DNA from: Pedobacter cryoconitis
GTDB taxonomy: Bacteria > Bacteroidota > Bacteroidia > Sphingobacteriales > Sphingobacteriaceae
Length of the DNA: 64,000 nt
Assembly: GCF_014207135.1 (NCBI RefSeq)
Contig: NZ_JACHCC010000011.1
Coordinates: forward strand, 1 to 64,000
Direction of reading: 5' to 3'
Shown: positions 52,574 through 60,840 of the stretch, piece by piece
Position numbering within the stretch: position 1 is the first letter of the stretch
Layout: every line of letters starts with the position of its first letter
The notes under the pieces: model-generated
What the model was told of the DNA's origin: nothing
Database searches by the model: none
What the model saw: the letters and a program-made list of their open reading frames with translations, nothing else
Made by a program: the position numbers and the translations under genes

Positions 52574-53031
52574 TATTTACTTTTGTATTTATTTGGTTTT
52601 TGAATTTAATATTAAATATGTTCAATTAATTTCACAGGCTGAATTAATGTCACAGGGTCTGACAGCAAAAGAACGTAACCAGGGGGAATATCAATTAAAT
52701 TGAAGAACCTGGCCTTTAAAAGAAATACATTTCTGACAATGATCAGTATTAACAGTAAATTAAGTCTGCCAATACCCTAAAATTATTCAAAATTCTATCA
52801 ACAATTATAATAGTAAAGCGATTTAGCTTATTAAATTGATGAAATTATAATAAAATATGGAGAATACAAAACGGAATAGGTCAGCTGCTTAGTGATTTTG
52901 TATATAAACAGCTATGAATGTGCCTGGTATGCTGATTTTAGATATGGTAACATGATTAAAACAATTCTGTCTATATCATATTGTGTAAAAAACAGAAATA
53001 AAAAACATCAGGCATATGGAAATCCTATAAA
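52574..53031. other. Gene-free AT-rich region upstream of the glycan cluster
   Basis: About 460 bases without a coding frame of note, AT-rich towards the right. It must contain the promoter of the GH2-to-MFS/GH125 operon, but no clean -33/-7 pair, operator or catabolite site can be identified by eye. No tRNA, repeat or IS remnant is seen. Confidence 0.6.
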
Positions 53032-53032
53032 T

Positions 53033-53066
53033 AAAAAAACCGCCTCCTAATTGCTTAAGAGGCGGT
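53033..53066 (-). terminator. Intrinsic terminator after the cysteine-rich gene
   Basis: ACCGCCTC (53039-53046) pairs with GAGGCGGT (53059-53066), extended by a TAA/TTA arm and a 4-base loop. On the minus strand seven T follow. It shows that transcription from the right, through the small gene at 53119, ends here. Confidence 0.87.
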
Positions 53067-53118
53067 CTCTTTTGTGTGTTACAAGTTGCTCTTAATTATC
53101 CAGTTGTAATTACCAATC

Positions 53119-53382
53119 TTAATCGGCTTTACCATAAACATAAAACTTAGTTCCAGCAGGTACCTGTGGTTGAGCTACACATGACGCAAGCAGATTATTT
53201 ATATACCCTATAATATTTGAAGGTAGTGGGCTACTAGGCGTTACGCCACAAGCGGGAACATATATCGCGCAAACTATACATCCATTTAAACAACCAGGCT
53301 TAACTTTACTCAGTAAAATATAACTACTGCTTAAAGTCGGGTTACCAGTCCCTTTATAGGCATACCAACATCTAGCCATCAT
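53119..53382 (-). CDS. Six-cysteine small protein of unknown function
   Basis: An 87-aa protein with Cys at positions 5, 31, 35, 38, 45 and 68; Cys31-x3-Cys-x2-Cys could bind a metal or cluster, or form disulfides. There is no signal peptide or membrane helix. The start is MMAR; the second Met is equally possible. Motifs CxxGC(I/V)VCAIYVPACG and the C-terminal GTKFYVYGKAD suggest a conserved fold, and I recall similar short orphan proteins in Bacteroidota, but no function. It is followed by its own terminator at 53033 and lies between two larger units. The 223 bases before it contain the trxB terminator. Confidence 0.62.
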   Translation of the reverse strand: MMARCWYAYKGTGNPTLSSSYILLSKVKPGCLNGCIVCAIYVPACGVTPSSPLPSNIIGYINNLLASCVAQPQVPAGTKFYVYGKAD

Positions 53383-53550
53383 ATAAATCGCTTTTATAAA
53401 TCAAAAAACGATCAGAAAACTTTAATTTGAACCTACTCTGTTCAGGGTTTTCGGCTTTTCCCTACTGATTAGTCTAATTTACGATGATATCTGTCTGTTT
53501 GCTAGGGCCAGAAATCCCAAAATATTTAATTTGAGATTTCCTTTAAAAAC

Positions 53551-53580
53551 AAAAGGCCCGTAAGCTAAACTCACGGGCCA
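53551..53580 (-). terminator. Intrinsic terminator after trxB
   Basis: GGCCCGTAAG (53555-53564) pairs with 53570-53579 with one mismatch, loop CTAAA, and on the minus strand runs into TTTTG. It lies 26 bases after the trxB stop codon and isolates trxB from the cysteine-rich gene. Confidence 0.85.
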
Positions 53581-53605
53581 TTTATTCAATTATATAGGAG
53601 AGAAT

Positions 53606-54574
53606 CTAAGACACTACTTTTACCTCGTGCTCTTTAGCGGCCAGGTAACGTTCCGCATCAAGTGCAGCCATACAACCTGAACCCGCAGCAGTTACTGCCT
53701 GGCGATAATAATGATCCTGTACGTCTCCACAGGCGAAAACACCTTCAACATCGGTTCTTGTTGAACCCGGAACAGTTATAAGATAACCTGTTTCATCCAT
53801 TTTCAACCAGCCTTTGAACATATCAGTATTCGGTTTATGACCAATAGCCACAAAAAATCCTTCTACTGCTAAATCTGTTTCTTCGCCGGTTTTATTGTTC
53901 TGGATCTTAAGTCCTGTTACGTTCTTACCGTTTCCTAAAACCTCTTTAGCCTCAGAATTATAAATTACTTCAATATTAGGCGTATTCAATACACGGTGAA
54001 CCATAGCTTTTGAAGCTCTGAATTCATCACGACGAACCAGCATATATACTTTTTTACACAATTTAGCCAGATAGGTAGCTTCTTCTGCTGCTGTATCTCC
54101 TGCCCCTACAATCGCCACATCCTGTCCTCTGAAAAAGAACCCGTCACAAACTGCACAGGCAGAAACACCAAATCCATTGTAATGTTGCTCACTTGGTAAA
54201 CCCAACCATTTTGCAGTTGCACCAGTTGAGATAATCACAGTATCAGCTGTAATTGTTTTAATTTCATCTACCACAATTTTATGCGGCATAGAACTGAAAT
54301 CGACAGAGCTCACATAACCAAAACGGATATCTGTTCCAAAACGCTCTGCCTGCTTGCGGAAATCTTCCATCATTTCAGGTCCCATAATCCCATTGGGATA
54401 ACCCGGGAAGTTATCTACATCGGTAGTCTGGGTAAGTTGCCCTCCGGCTTCCATTCCAGTATATAAAACAGGTTTTAAATCTGCTCTGGCAGCATAAATA
54501 GCTGCAGTATATCCAGCCGGACCGGAACCTATGATCAGGCATTTAACGTGTTCTATTTCTTGATAAGTATCCAT
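53606..54574 (-). CDS. trxB: Thioredoxin reductase
   Basis: A 322-aa flavoenzyme that reduces thioredoxin with NADPH. FAD motif IIGSGPAGYTAAIYAARA near the start; redox Cys pair in ACAVCDGFFF; NADPH motif VGAGDTAAEEATYLA; final FAD motif VFACGDVQDHYYRQAVTAAGSG. The length is normal. Gene stands alone, on the minus strand, ending at a terminator. There is no fused thioredoxin domain. Its neighbours are not functionally linked. Confidence 0.97.
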   Translation of the reverse strand: MDTYQEIEHVKCLIIGSGPAGYTAAIYAARADLKPVLYTGMEAGGQLTQTTDVDNFPGYPNGIMGPEMMEDFRKQAERFGTDIRFGYVSSVDFSSMPHKIVVDEIKTITADTVIISTGATAKWLGLPSEQHYNGFGVSACAVCDGFFFRGQDVAIVGAGDTAAEEATYLAKLCKKVYMLVRRDEFRASKAMVHRVLNTPNIEVIYNSEAKEVLGNGKNVTGLKIQNNKTGEETDLAVEGFFVAIGHKPNTDMFKGWLKMDETGYLITVPGSTRTDVEGVFACGDVQDHYYRQAVTAAGSGCMAALDAERYLAAKEHEVKVVS

Positions 54575-54680
54575 AATTATATTTTCTATTATAATATAGC
54601 ATCCCCACCCCGTTCCGGGGTCATGCCCTGTATTCTTTTACTATGCAAAATTAAAGTTTTAAAGCCGGATGTACAAAGGA

Positions 54681-55316
54681 TTAAATTGGTGCCTTCACGC
54701 TTTGAGCTGCCAGTTGTTTCTCCCTAAGTTTTTTACCTTTCAGCGTGGAGATCAATTTATCGTCCACATACTCATTTTCCTGTTTCCCACCGCTCAGTAT
54801 CCAGGTACCTTCTTTCTTTCCAGATCTGTATATACCAGCCACCTGTACCTTGCCATCCGCATCAAAGGCCTGATACGGACCATGAATAATACCCTGCGAA
54901 AAAGTCACAACCTGCTTGATCGTACCGTCCGGATAAAAAGTAATCCAGCGGCCACTGCGCCTCCCGTCAATATAATTTCCGGTGAGCTCAATAAATCTCT
55001 CTTTACCATTGATCTCAAATCCCGAATTTGTAGTGTTATTATCGGGGGTAATCCAACTATAGTAAACAAATTTACCCTGCGGAATTTCCATCTTGTCATC
55101 CTGAAATGAACCAGAAGCTAACAGAACCCCGGTAAAGTCATACTTTTTGAAAGTATACACCGAATCGCCTTCAATTTTACCAAATACCCCATAGGTAACT
55201 GCCAAAGCAGAATCGAGCGTAAGCTGATCTTTGCTATCCAGCAAAACCGTTTTAATCTGTGCCTGTGAATATAGACCAGCCAGAAGAAAGAAAAAACAAA
55301 TAATAATCCGTTTCAT
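54681..55316 (-). CDS. Secreted MORN-like/YwqK-repeat protein
   Basis: A 211-aa protein with signal peptide MKRIIICFFFLLAGLYSQAQ. MORN-type repeats (NYIDGRRSGRWITFYPDGTI; GIIHGPYQAFDADGKVQVAG; GKKEGTWILSGG) form the middle and end. Such proteins are often labelled YwqK antitoxin, but the signal peptide, and the lack of a toxin partner, make that label unlikely here. It starts 20 bases after the end of the acyl-CoA carboxylase gene and could be its downstream cotranscribed gene. The role is unknown, probably envelope. Confidence 0.75.
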   Translation of the reverse strand: MKRIIICFFFLLAGLYSQAQIKTVLLDSKDQLTLDSALAVTYGVFGKIEGDSVYTFKKYDFTGVLLASGSFQDDKMEIPQGKFVYYSWITPDNNTTNSGFEINGKERFIELTGNYIDGRRSGRWITFYPDGTIKQVVTFSQGIIHGPYQAFDADGKVQVAGIYRSGKKEGTWILSGGKQENEYVDDKLISTLKGKKLREKQLAAQSVKAPI

Positions 55317-55336
55317 TATGTGTTCAAATTTAGGAA

Positions 55337-56965
55337 CTAGGTCTGGATAATTCCAACATTGAATTGTCTTTTTATTGGTGACTGATTGGCGGCCTCAATA
55401 CCCATAGAAATCACCTTACGAGTTTCCAGAGGATTAATAATGCCGTCTACCCATAACCTTGAAGCTGCGTAAAACGGGGTAGTCTGACTATCGTATCTAT
55501 CCGTAATTTCTTTCAGTAATTCGGCTTCTTTTTCAGGGGTAATGGTTTCTCCTTTTGACTTTAAAGAAGCTGCCTGAATCTGTAATAATGTTTTGGCCGC
55601 CTGAGAACCACCCATTACGGCAATTTTAGCACTTGGCCAGGCATAAATCAATCGGGGATCATAAGCTTTACCACACATGGCATAGTTACCGGCCCCATAA
55701 GAATTTCCAATTACAATAGTGAACTTAGGAACCACTGAATTAGCTACAGCATTAACCATTTTTGCCCCGTCTTTAATGATACCACCTTGCTCTGATCTGC
55801 TTCCTACCATAAAACCGGTCACATCCTGTAAAAACACCAACGGAATCTTTTTCTGATTACAGTTCATGATAAAACGTGCCGATTTATCTGCACTGTCAGA
55901 ATAAATCACTCCGCCGAACTGCATCTCTCCTTTTTTTGACTTCACCACCTTACGTTGATTAGCCACAATACCTACCGCCCAGCCATCTATCCTTGCCAGA
56001 CCACAGATTATACTCTGGCCATATTCTTTCTTATATTCTTCAAATTCTGAGTTATCTACCAGACGGTAAATAATTTCATGCATATCATATTGTTTCTCTC
56101 TGTTCTCGGGTAAAATACCATATATTTCTTCCGGATCTAACTTCGGCATTGCTGGTTTTACCCGGCTGAATCCTGCGGATTGCGGTTCTCCCAGCATACT
56201 CATGATATTGCGGATACTGTCCAGACAGGCACTGTCATTTGGCTGTTTATAGTCAGTAACACCTGATATTTCACAGTGGGTAGTCGCTCCGCCGAGGGTT
56301 TCATTATCGACATCTTCGCCAATAGCAGATTTAACCAGGTAAGAACCTGCGAGAAATACAGAACCGGTTCCTTCAACAATCATGGCTTCATCGCTCATGA
56401 TAGGCAGATAAGCACCACCCGCAACACAGGATCCCATAATGGCCGAGATCTGGACGATACCGTCAGCAGACATCATGGCGTTGTTCCTGAACATCCTGCC
56501 GAAATGCTCTTTGTCAGGGAAAATTTCATCCTGCATAGGCAGATAAACACCGGCACTATCTACCAGATAAATCACCGGTAATCTGTTCTCCATTGCTATT
56601 TCCTGCGCCCGGAGATTCTTTTTAGCTGTCATCGGAAACCAGGCTCCTGCTTTCACTGTTGCATCATTGGCAACAATCATACACTGACGACCTGATACAT
56701 AACCGATTCCACAGACTACTCCGGCTGATGGGCATCCTCCCTGTTCTGCGTACATACCATCCGCAGCAAAAGCTCCGATTTCAAGGAATTCACTTTCTTT
56801 ATCTATCAGGTAGGCAATTCTTTCCCTTGCCAGCATTTTACCTTTTTCTTTCTGTTTGGCAGCACTCTTTTCGCCTCCGCCTGCAAATATTTTTTTCAGC
56901 CTGGTCTTCAGATCATACACCAGCTGCTTATTGATATCTTCGTTTTTATTGAATTCGATGTTCAT
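55337..56965 (-). CDS. Acyl-CoA carboxylase beta subunit, methylcrotonyl-CoA type
   Basis: A 542-aa carboxyltransferase subunit. Blocks AGVVCGIGYVSGRQCMIVAND, MGSCVAGGAYLPIMSDEAM and PLVFLQDVTGFMVGSRSEQGG are crotonase-fold acyl-CoA and biotin-carboxyl binding segments. The C-terminus (RYDSQTTPFYAASRLWVDGIINPLETR) is the methylcrotonyl-CoA carboxylase beta (MccB/LiuB) signature, so leucine degradation is likely. No biotin carboxylase/carrier subunit is adjacent; it must be elsewhere. A 330-base gap precedes it, holding the phased repeat at 57107. Confidence 0.9.
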   Translation of the reverse strand: MNIEFNKNEDINKQLVYDLKTRLKKIFAGGGEKSAAKQKEKGKMLARERIAYLIDKESEFLEIGAFAADGMYAEQGGCPSAGVVCGIGYVSGRQCMIVANDATVKAGAWFPMTAKKNLRAQEIAMENRLPVIYLVDSAGVYLPMQDEIFPDKEHFGRMFRNNAMMSADGIVQISAIMGSCVAGGAYLPIMSDEAMIVEGTGSVFLAGSYLVKSAIGEDVDNETLGGATTHCEISGVTDYKQPNDSACLDSIRNIMSMLGEPQSAGFSRVKPAMPKLDPEEIYGILPENREKQYDMHEIIYRLVDNSEFEEYKKEYGQSIICGLARIDGWAVGIVANQRKVVKSKKGEMQFGGVIYSDSADKSARFIMNCNQKKIPLVFLQDVTGFMVGSRSEQGGIIKDGAKMVNAVANSVVPKFTIVIGNSYGAGNYAMCGKAYDPRLIYAWPSAKIAVMGGSQAAKTLLQIQAASLKSKGETITPEKEAELLKEITDRYDSQTTPFYAASRLWVDGIINPLETRKVISMGIEAANQSPIKRQFNVGIIQT

Positions 56966-57106
56966 TCCGGCAAGTTAAACCATTCTGCCAAATTATAGAA
57001 AGAGAAATACAAATTTTACAAGATAAAATCTTCTTATTCTCCTTCAGACACAATTGATATTGGGGAGTGAGCTGATTTGAGCTGAGGTTGTATTAACTTC
57101 AGAGAT

Positions 57107-57181
57107 GGTTCGGATTTTGTTCGTCTCCGTTCGAAGGATCTTCGAACAATCTTCGAACGAAGTCCGAACAAAGTCCGAACC
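57107..57181. repeat. Phased TTCGAAC-type palindromic repeat, 75 bases
   Basis: Outer arms (57107-57123 and 57165-57181) are inverted repeats of 17 bases with one mismatch; inner arms (57128-57136 and 57151-57159) are a perfect 9-base inverted pair. In the right half the heptamer T(T/C)CGAAC recurs at 57141, 57152, 57163 and 57174, exactly every 11 bases; in the left half GTTCG recurs at 57108, 57119 and 57129. It lies in the gap before the carboxylase gene. It may form a long hairpin or bind a protein at phased sites. Confidence 0.75.
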
Positions 57182-57246
57182 AAAGCATAACTGAACACAT
57201 ACAGAACTCAGCTCTGTCTCATGCTGTTTACAGGAAAATTATTATG

Positions 57247-57284
57247 AAGCTGTACCGGTATAGAAACATAAGCCGGCACAGCTT
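57247..57284. repeat. Hairpin downstream of the LOG gene
   Basis: AAGCTGTACCGG (57247-57258) pairs with CCGGCACAGCTT (57273-57284) with one mismatch, around a 14-base loop. No T-run follows on the minus strand (only TATTATTT-like), so it is a weak candidate terminator. Its stem resembles the terminator at 161-184. Confidence 0.5.
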
Positions 57285-57297
57285 TAAGAAGTACAGA

Positions 57298-57882
57298 TCA
57301 GGTCAGATCCCTGTCTTTATACCATACCGATTCTGGTGAAGCCTGAAATGATTTCATTTTCTGCAATAATTCAAGCGGTTCGGCTGCATCAACCACTAAA
57401 GCCCTGTTAGCGGGCTTTAACATCTTGTGTTCAACCATAACATCGAGTTGAGCAAACAGATGATCATAAAACCCACCTATATTCAATACACCTACTGCTT
57501 TATTATGTAAGCCCAGCTGTAACCAGGTCAGGACTTCAAAAAACTCTTCTAAAGTTCCGAACCCACCTGGGAGGATAATAAATCCTTCAGCAAGATCTGC
57601 CATTTTTTGCTTACGCTGATGCATATTTTCGGTCACAATCAGTTCTGTCACCTCCTGGTTACCCACTTCAAGGTCCAATAAAAACTGGGGAATAACACCA
57701 GTTACCTGACCTTTACGTTGCATAACTTCATTTGAAATAATTCCCATCACTCCAACACTTCCACCTCCATAGATCAGACGGATTTCCTGATCAACAAATG
57801 CCTGTGCAAGATTCTCTACTGCTGCCCGCAATACCGGATCACCATTAAAATTTGCACCGCAATAAACACAAATCGATTTCAT
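57298..57882 (-). CDS. LOG-family Rossmann-fold nucleotide phosphoribohydrolase
   Basis: A 194-aa protein (TIGR00730/LOG type). Phosphate-binding GGGSVGVMGIISNEV follows IRLIYG, and the PGGFGTLEEFFEVLTWLQLG motif carries the catalytic Arg/Glu pair region (PGGxGTxxE). LOG enzymes release cytokinin bases or cut nucleotide 5'-monophosphates. The molecular substrate in this bacterium is unknown. It lies 31 bases after the gene at 57914 on the same strand. Confidence 0.9.
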   Translation of the reverse strand: MKSICVYCGANFNGDPVLRAAVENLAQAFVDQEIRLIYGGGSVGVMGIISNEVMQRKGQVTGVIPQFLLDLEVGNQEVTELIVTENMHQRKQKMADLAEGFIILPGGFGTLEEFFEVLTWLQLGLHNKAVGVLNIGGFYDHLFAQLDVMVEHKMLKPANRALVVDAAEPLELLQKMKSFQASPESVWYKDRDLT

Positions 57883-57913
57883 TTGAAAAATTATTTAATA
57901 ATTAACACTAGCA

Positions 57914-58477
57914 TTAAGCTTTTCCGGTATTCTTTGTGAACTCATTTTTCAGATTTTCCAGATCGGCTGTCAACTGACTTTTAATAGCCGGAAAATCAAA
58001 ATCTATAGTATTAAAAGAATAGTTTCTGAAGGTTAATCTATAACTCAAAACCAATGGACCTAATTCATAAGTTGATTCTTTGATAGCTTCCTCCAGTTCC
58101 TGGCCATCTCCGGCTGTATTTATATTCTGGATCACCTCATTAAGAATTCGTTTTTTATCTTCTCTATGTCCTTCCCTGTCATAAATAAAGGTGAATAAAG
58201 CCTCAGCGTAATCACGGATAGCGCCCATGATTGCCAGATTCTCTGATATTGCTTTTTTCAGTTCCTTCTTAATCCTGGCTCTTACTTCATTCCGCTGCTC
58301 GAATCCTTCTGCCTCATCATGGGTCAGCAATTCTGACTGATAACTTTTCAGGGCTTCAATACCGAGGAACGATAATGTAACGCCTCCTTCAACTTCATCC
58401 ATAAAAGCTGGTACAGCGATTTTGTCAAAGTCATTTATATAAACACCTGGAACAGGTACTTCGATTTCTACTCTCAT
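57914..58477 (-). CDS. Protein of unknown function, helix-rich
   Basis: A 187-aa acidic protein with no motif I recognise. N-terminal VPVPGVYINDFDKIAVPAFMDEVEGG and strongly helical centre (EVRARIKKELKKAISENLAI) suggest a compact cytosolic fold. There is no signal peptide. It is 31 bases upstream of the LOG gene in the same direction, and probably co-transcribed. Its upstream neighbour guaB is separated by a terminator at 58512. Confidence 0.65.
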   Translation of the reverse strand: MRVEIEVPVPGVYINDFDKIAVPAFMDEVEGGVTLSFLGIEALKSYQSELLTHDEAEGFEQRNEVRARIKKELKKAISENLAIMGAIRDYAEALFTFIYDREGHREDKKRILNEVIQNINTAGDGQELEEAIKESTYELGPLVLSYRLTFRNYSFNTIDFDFPAIKSQLTADLENLKNEFTKNTGKA

Positions 58478-58504
58478 AAAATTTTCTAAAATATATTATT
58501 ATAT

Positions 58505-58550
58505 AATAAAAAAATCAATCAGCGCTTTATATAAAAGCACTGATTGATTT
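58505..58550 (-). terminator. Intrinsic terminator after guaB
   Basis: AAATCAATCAG (58512-58522) pairs with CTGATTGATTT (58540-58550); after one mismatch GCTTT/AAAGC continues the stem. On the minus strand a run of T follows (A-rich on the left at 58508-58514). It lies 22 bases after the guaB stop codon. Confidence 0.88.
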
Positions 58551-58572
58551 AAAAATGGGGATTCAAAAAATC

Positions 58573-60042
58573 TTAACGTGAATAATTTGGTGCTTCCTTA
58601 GTGATAGAAATATCATGTGGATGACTTTCTCTCATACCAGCAGCCGTAATCCGGACAAATTTAGCTTGTTGCAGCTCTTCAATGGTTGCTGCTCCGCAAT
58701 AGTGCATTCCTGCTCTTAAACCTCCTACATATTGATAAATTACTTCTGACAGGGTACCTTTATAAGGTACACGGCCAACAATACCTTCGGGAACAAGTTT
58801 GGTAACTACATCTTCTTCATCCTGGAAGTAACGGTCTTTAGAGCCATGTTGCATCGCTTCTACAGAACCCATTCCGCGGTATGATTTAAATTTACGCCCT
58901 TCGTAAATGATAGTTTCGCCTGGCGACTCCTCAACTCCTGCAAACAGCGAACCTGCCATAATTGAACTGGCACCTGCCGCAAGTGCTTTTACGATATCTC
59001 CTGTTTGTTTAATACCTCCGTCAGCGATAACAGGAATTCCTGTACCTTTTAAGGCTTGTGCACATTCATAAACTGCATATAGCTGAGGTACTCCCACACC
59101 TGCTATGATTCTGGTTGTACAGATTGAACCTGGTCCGATACCCACTTTAACAGCGTCAGCACCAGCCTCTGCCAGGGCAAGAGCTGCTTCGGCCGTAGCG
59201 ATATTACCGGCAATCACCTGTAAGTCAGGGAAACGGGCTTTAATGGCCTTAACCATGTCAATTACTCCTTTAGAGTGTCCGTGTGCTGTATCTACAGTAA
59301 CCACATCAACTCCAGCTTTAACAAGGGCAGCAACGCGGTCTATGTTATCAGCAGCCACACCAACAGCAGCACCAACTCTCAGGCGGCCACGTTCATCTTT
59401 ACAGGCTTTAGGATAATTTTTATATTTCTGGATATCTTTAAAAGTAATCAATCCGGCCAGGTGGCCTTCTTTATTGATCACAGGTAGTTTTTCAATTTTA
59501 TAATCCTGAAGAATTTCTTCTGCCTGGATCAGTGTAGTACCTTCTGCTGCAGTAATCAGATTTTCTGAAGTCATCACTTCTGAAACCGGGCGCTGCATAT
59601 CTTTTTGAAAACGAAGGTCACGGTTGGTAATAATACCTACGAGTTTGTTGTCATTATCAATAATAGGTATACCGCCTATTTTATATTTTGTCATGATCTG
59701 GAAAGCATCGGCGATGATAGCATCAGCACGAAGTGTTACCGGATCCTGAATCATTCCACTTTCAGAACGTTTAACTTTGCTTACTTCTTCAGCCTGACGT
59801 TCAATGCTCATGTTTTTGTGCAGCATACCAATACCTCCGGCCTGTGCAATTGCAATTGCAAGTCCCGATTCGGTAACAGTATCCATTGCAGCTGAAACTA
59901 CAGGGACATTAATACGTATTTTTTTGGTTAAATAACTTCCGGTGTTTACATCACGTGGAAGGACTTCAGAATAGGCTGGAACTAATAAGACATCGTCATA
60001 TGTTAGTCCTTCGGCAATAAATTTTTGGGGATCGAGTTGCAT
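58573..60042 (-). CDS. guaB: Inosine-5'-monophosphate dehydrogenase
   Basis: A 489-aa enzyme that oxidises IMP to XMP, the first step of GMP synthesis. Two CBS domains lie at residues about 95-215 (PVTLRADAIIADAFQIMTKY, TLIQAEEILQDYKIEKLPVI), inside the catalytic barrel. The loop GIGPGSICTTRIIAG carries the catalytic Cys, and the flap includes GMGSVEAMQHGSKDRYFQ. The start MQLDPQKFIAEGLTYDDVLL and the length are normal. Single-gene unit on the minus strand. Confidence 0.97.
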   Translation of the reverse strand: MQLDPQKFIAEGLTYDDVLLVPAYSEVLPRDVNTGSYLTKKIRINVPVVSAAMDTVTESGLAIAIAQAGGIGMLHKNMSIERQAEEVSKVKRSESGMIQDPVTLRADAIIADAFQIMTKYKIGGIPIIDNDNKLVGIITNRDLRFQKDMQRPVSEVMTSENLITAAEGTTLIQAEEILQDYKIEKLPVINKEGHLAGLITFKDIQKYKNYPKACKDERGRLRVGAAVGVAADNIDRVAALVKAGVDVVTVDTAHGHSKGVIDMVKAIKARFPDLQVIAGNIATAEAALALAEAGADAVKVGIGPGSICTTRIIAGVGVPQLYAVYECAQALKGTGIPVIADGGIKQTGDIVKALAAGASSIMAGSLFAGVEESPGETIIYEGRKFKSYRGMGSVEAMQHGSKDRYFQDEEDVVTKLVPEGIVGRVPYKGTLSEVIYQYVGGLRAGMHYCGAATIEELQQAKFVRITAAGMRESHPHDISITKEAPNYSR

Positions 60043-60139
60043 AGCAAATAATTAGGAGTTATTACTTGCCGGGCAAATCTACACAAATTATTTCAAATCC
60101 GAAATAGTTCCCCAAAATAAAGAGAAGATGACAATCAGA

Positions 60140-60610
60140 TTAAATCTCTGTGCCTTCTTCCGGCTCACAATGCTGTCTCAGCTGTTTAGGCCCCTGTGGC
60201 CAAATATAAGAGGTGGTCTGTTTTTTCCAGCCCAGCTTCTGATAGAAGTCTCCCTTTCCAGGCGCAGCTGTCAGATTTACAAAATGATAATTCTCCAGTT
60301 GACCGTTTAGCATATTGATTATTTTTTTGCCTAAACCATTTCCCTGGAAATCCGGATCTACTACAATATCTGCCATGACAGCGTAGTACCTTCCATCTCC
60401 CACCACTCTTCCAAAAGCAACTAGCTGATCTTCGTGATACACAAACAACGTCCAGGTACTTTTTCTGAATGCTGATTCAATTTCTGCTTCTACTCTTGTT
60501 CTCCATTCTATCCTGGAAAACAGTTCGCAAACGTAAGTCCAGTCAACGGTAGACAGATCGTGATTCAGTTTATAAACGAAATTGTTGATATCGATTTTAT
60601 TGAGCGTCAT
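60140..60610 (-). CDS. GNAT-family N-acetyltransferase
   Basis: A 156-aa acetyltransferase. The acetyl-CoA loop is MADIVVDPDFQGNGLGKKIINMLNG (Q/RGxGxGKK), followed by PGKGDFYQKLGWKKQTTSYIW, typical of ElaA/YkwB-like GNATs. The substrate is unknown. It is divergent from the DUF3857 pair and independent of guaB (about 100 bases apart). Confidence 0.88.
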   Translation of the reverse strand: MTLNKIDINNFVYKLNHDLSTVDWTYVCELFSRIEWRTRVEAEIESAFRKSTWTLFVYHEDQLVAFGRVVGDGRYYAVMADIVVDPDFQGNGLGKKIINMLNGQLENYHFVNLTAAPGKGDFYQKLGWKKQTTSYIWPQGPKQLRQHCEPEEGTEI

Positions 60611-60840
60611 AAATATGTTTTGTAACCATTCCTTTTAAAGGATGAGCTTTATCCGGCGCAAATATGAACAAATATTTCAGATAGAAAAACGGTAGAAAAG
60701 AAATAGAATTATTTTTACATCTCCCTTCCTTATTTCCCACAAAAGTGCATAATATCGGGTAATGTCGTTTTTAGGCAAATTTAAAAATGTTTTTTCATTA
60801 GGAAATTTAGTATTAAAATTGCAAAACAAAAGACACGCTC

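Noticed and set aside
52574..53031. Possible small RNA or IS remnant in the gene-free region
   Set aside because: No inverted-repeat ends, no RNA-like structure and no transposase trace could be seen.
54681..55316. Antitoxin of a YwqK-type toxin-antitoxin pair
   Set aside because: The protein has a signal peptide and MORN-like repeats and no toxin gene adjoins it.
57128..57160. TTCGAA-like T-loop suggesting a tRNA
   Set aside because: No acceptor stem, anticodon arm or CCA-end fits; the TTCGAA units belong to the 11-base-phased palindrome.
57107..57181. Possible CRISPR array
   Set aside because: The units are 11 bases apart with no unique spacers, far too short for CRISPR repeats and spacers.
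57247..57284. Terminator for the LOG gene
   Set aside because: A good stem but no T-run on the minus strand; recorded only as a hairpin.
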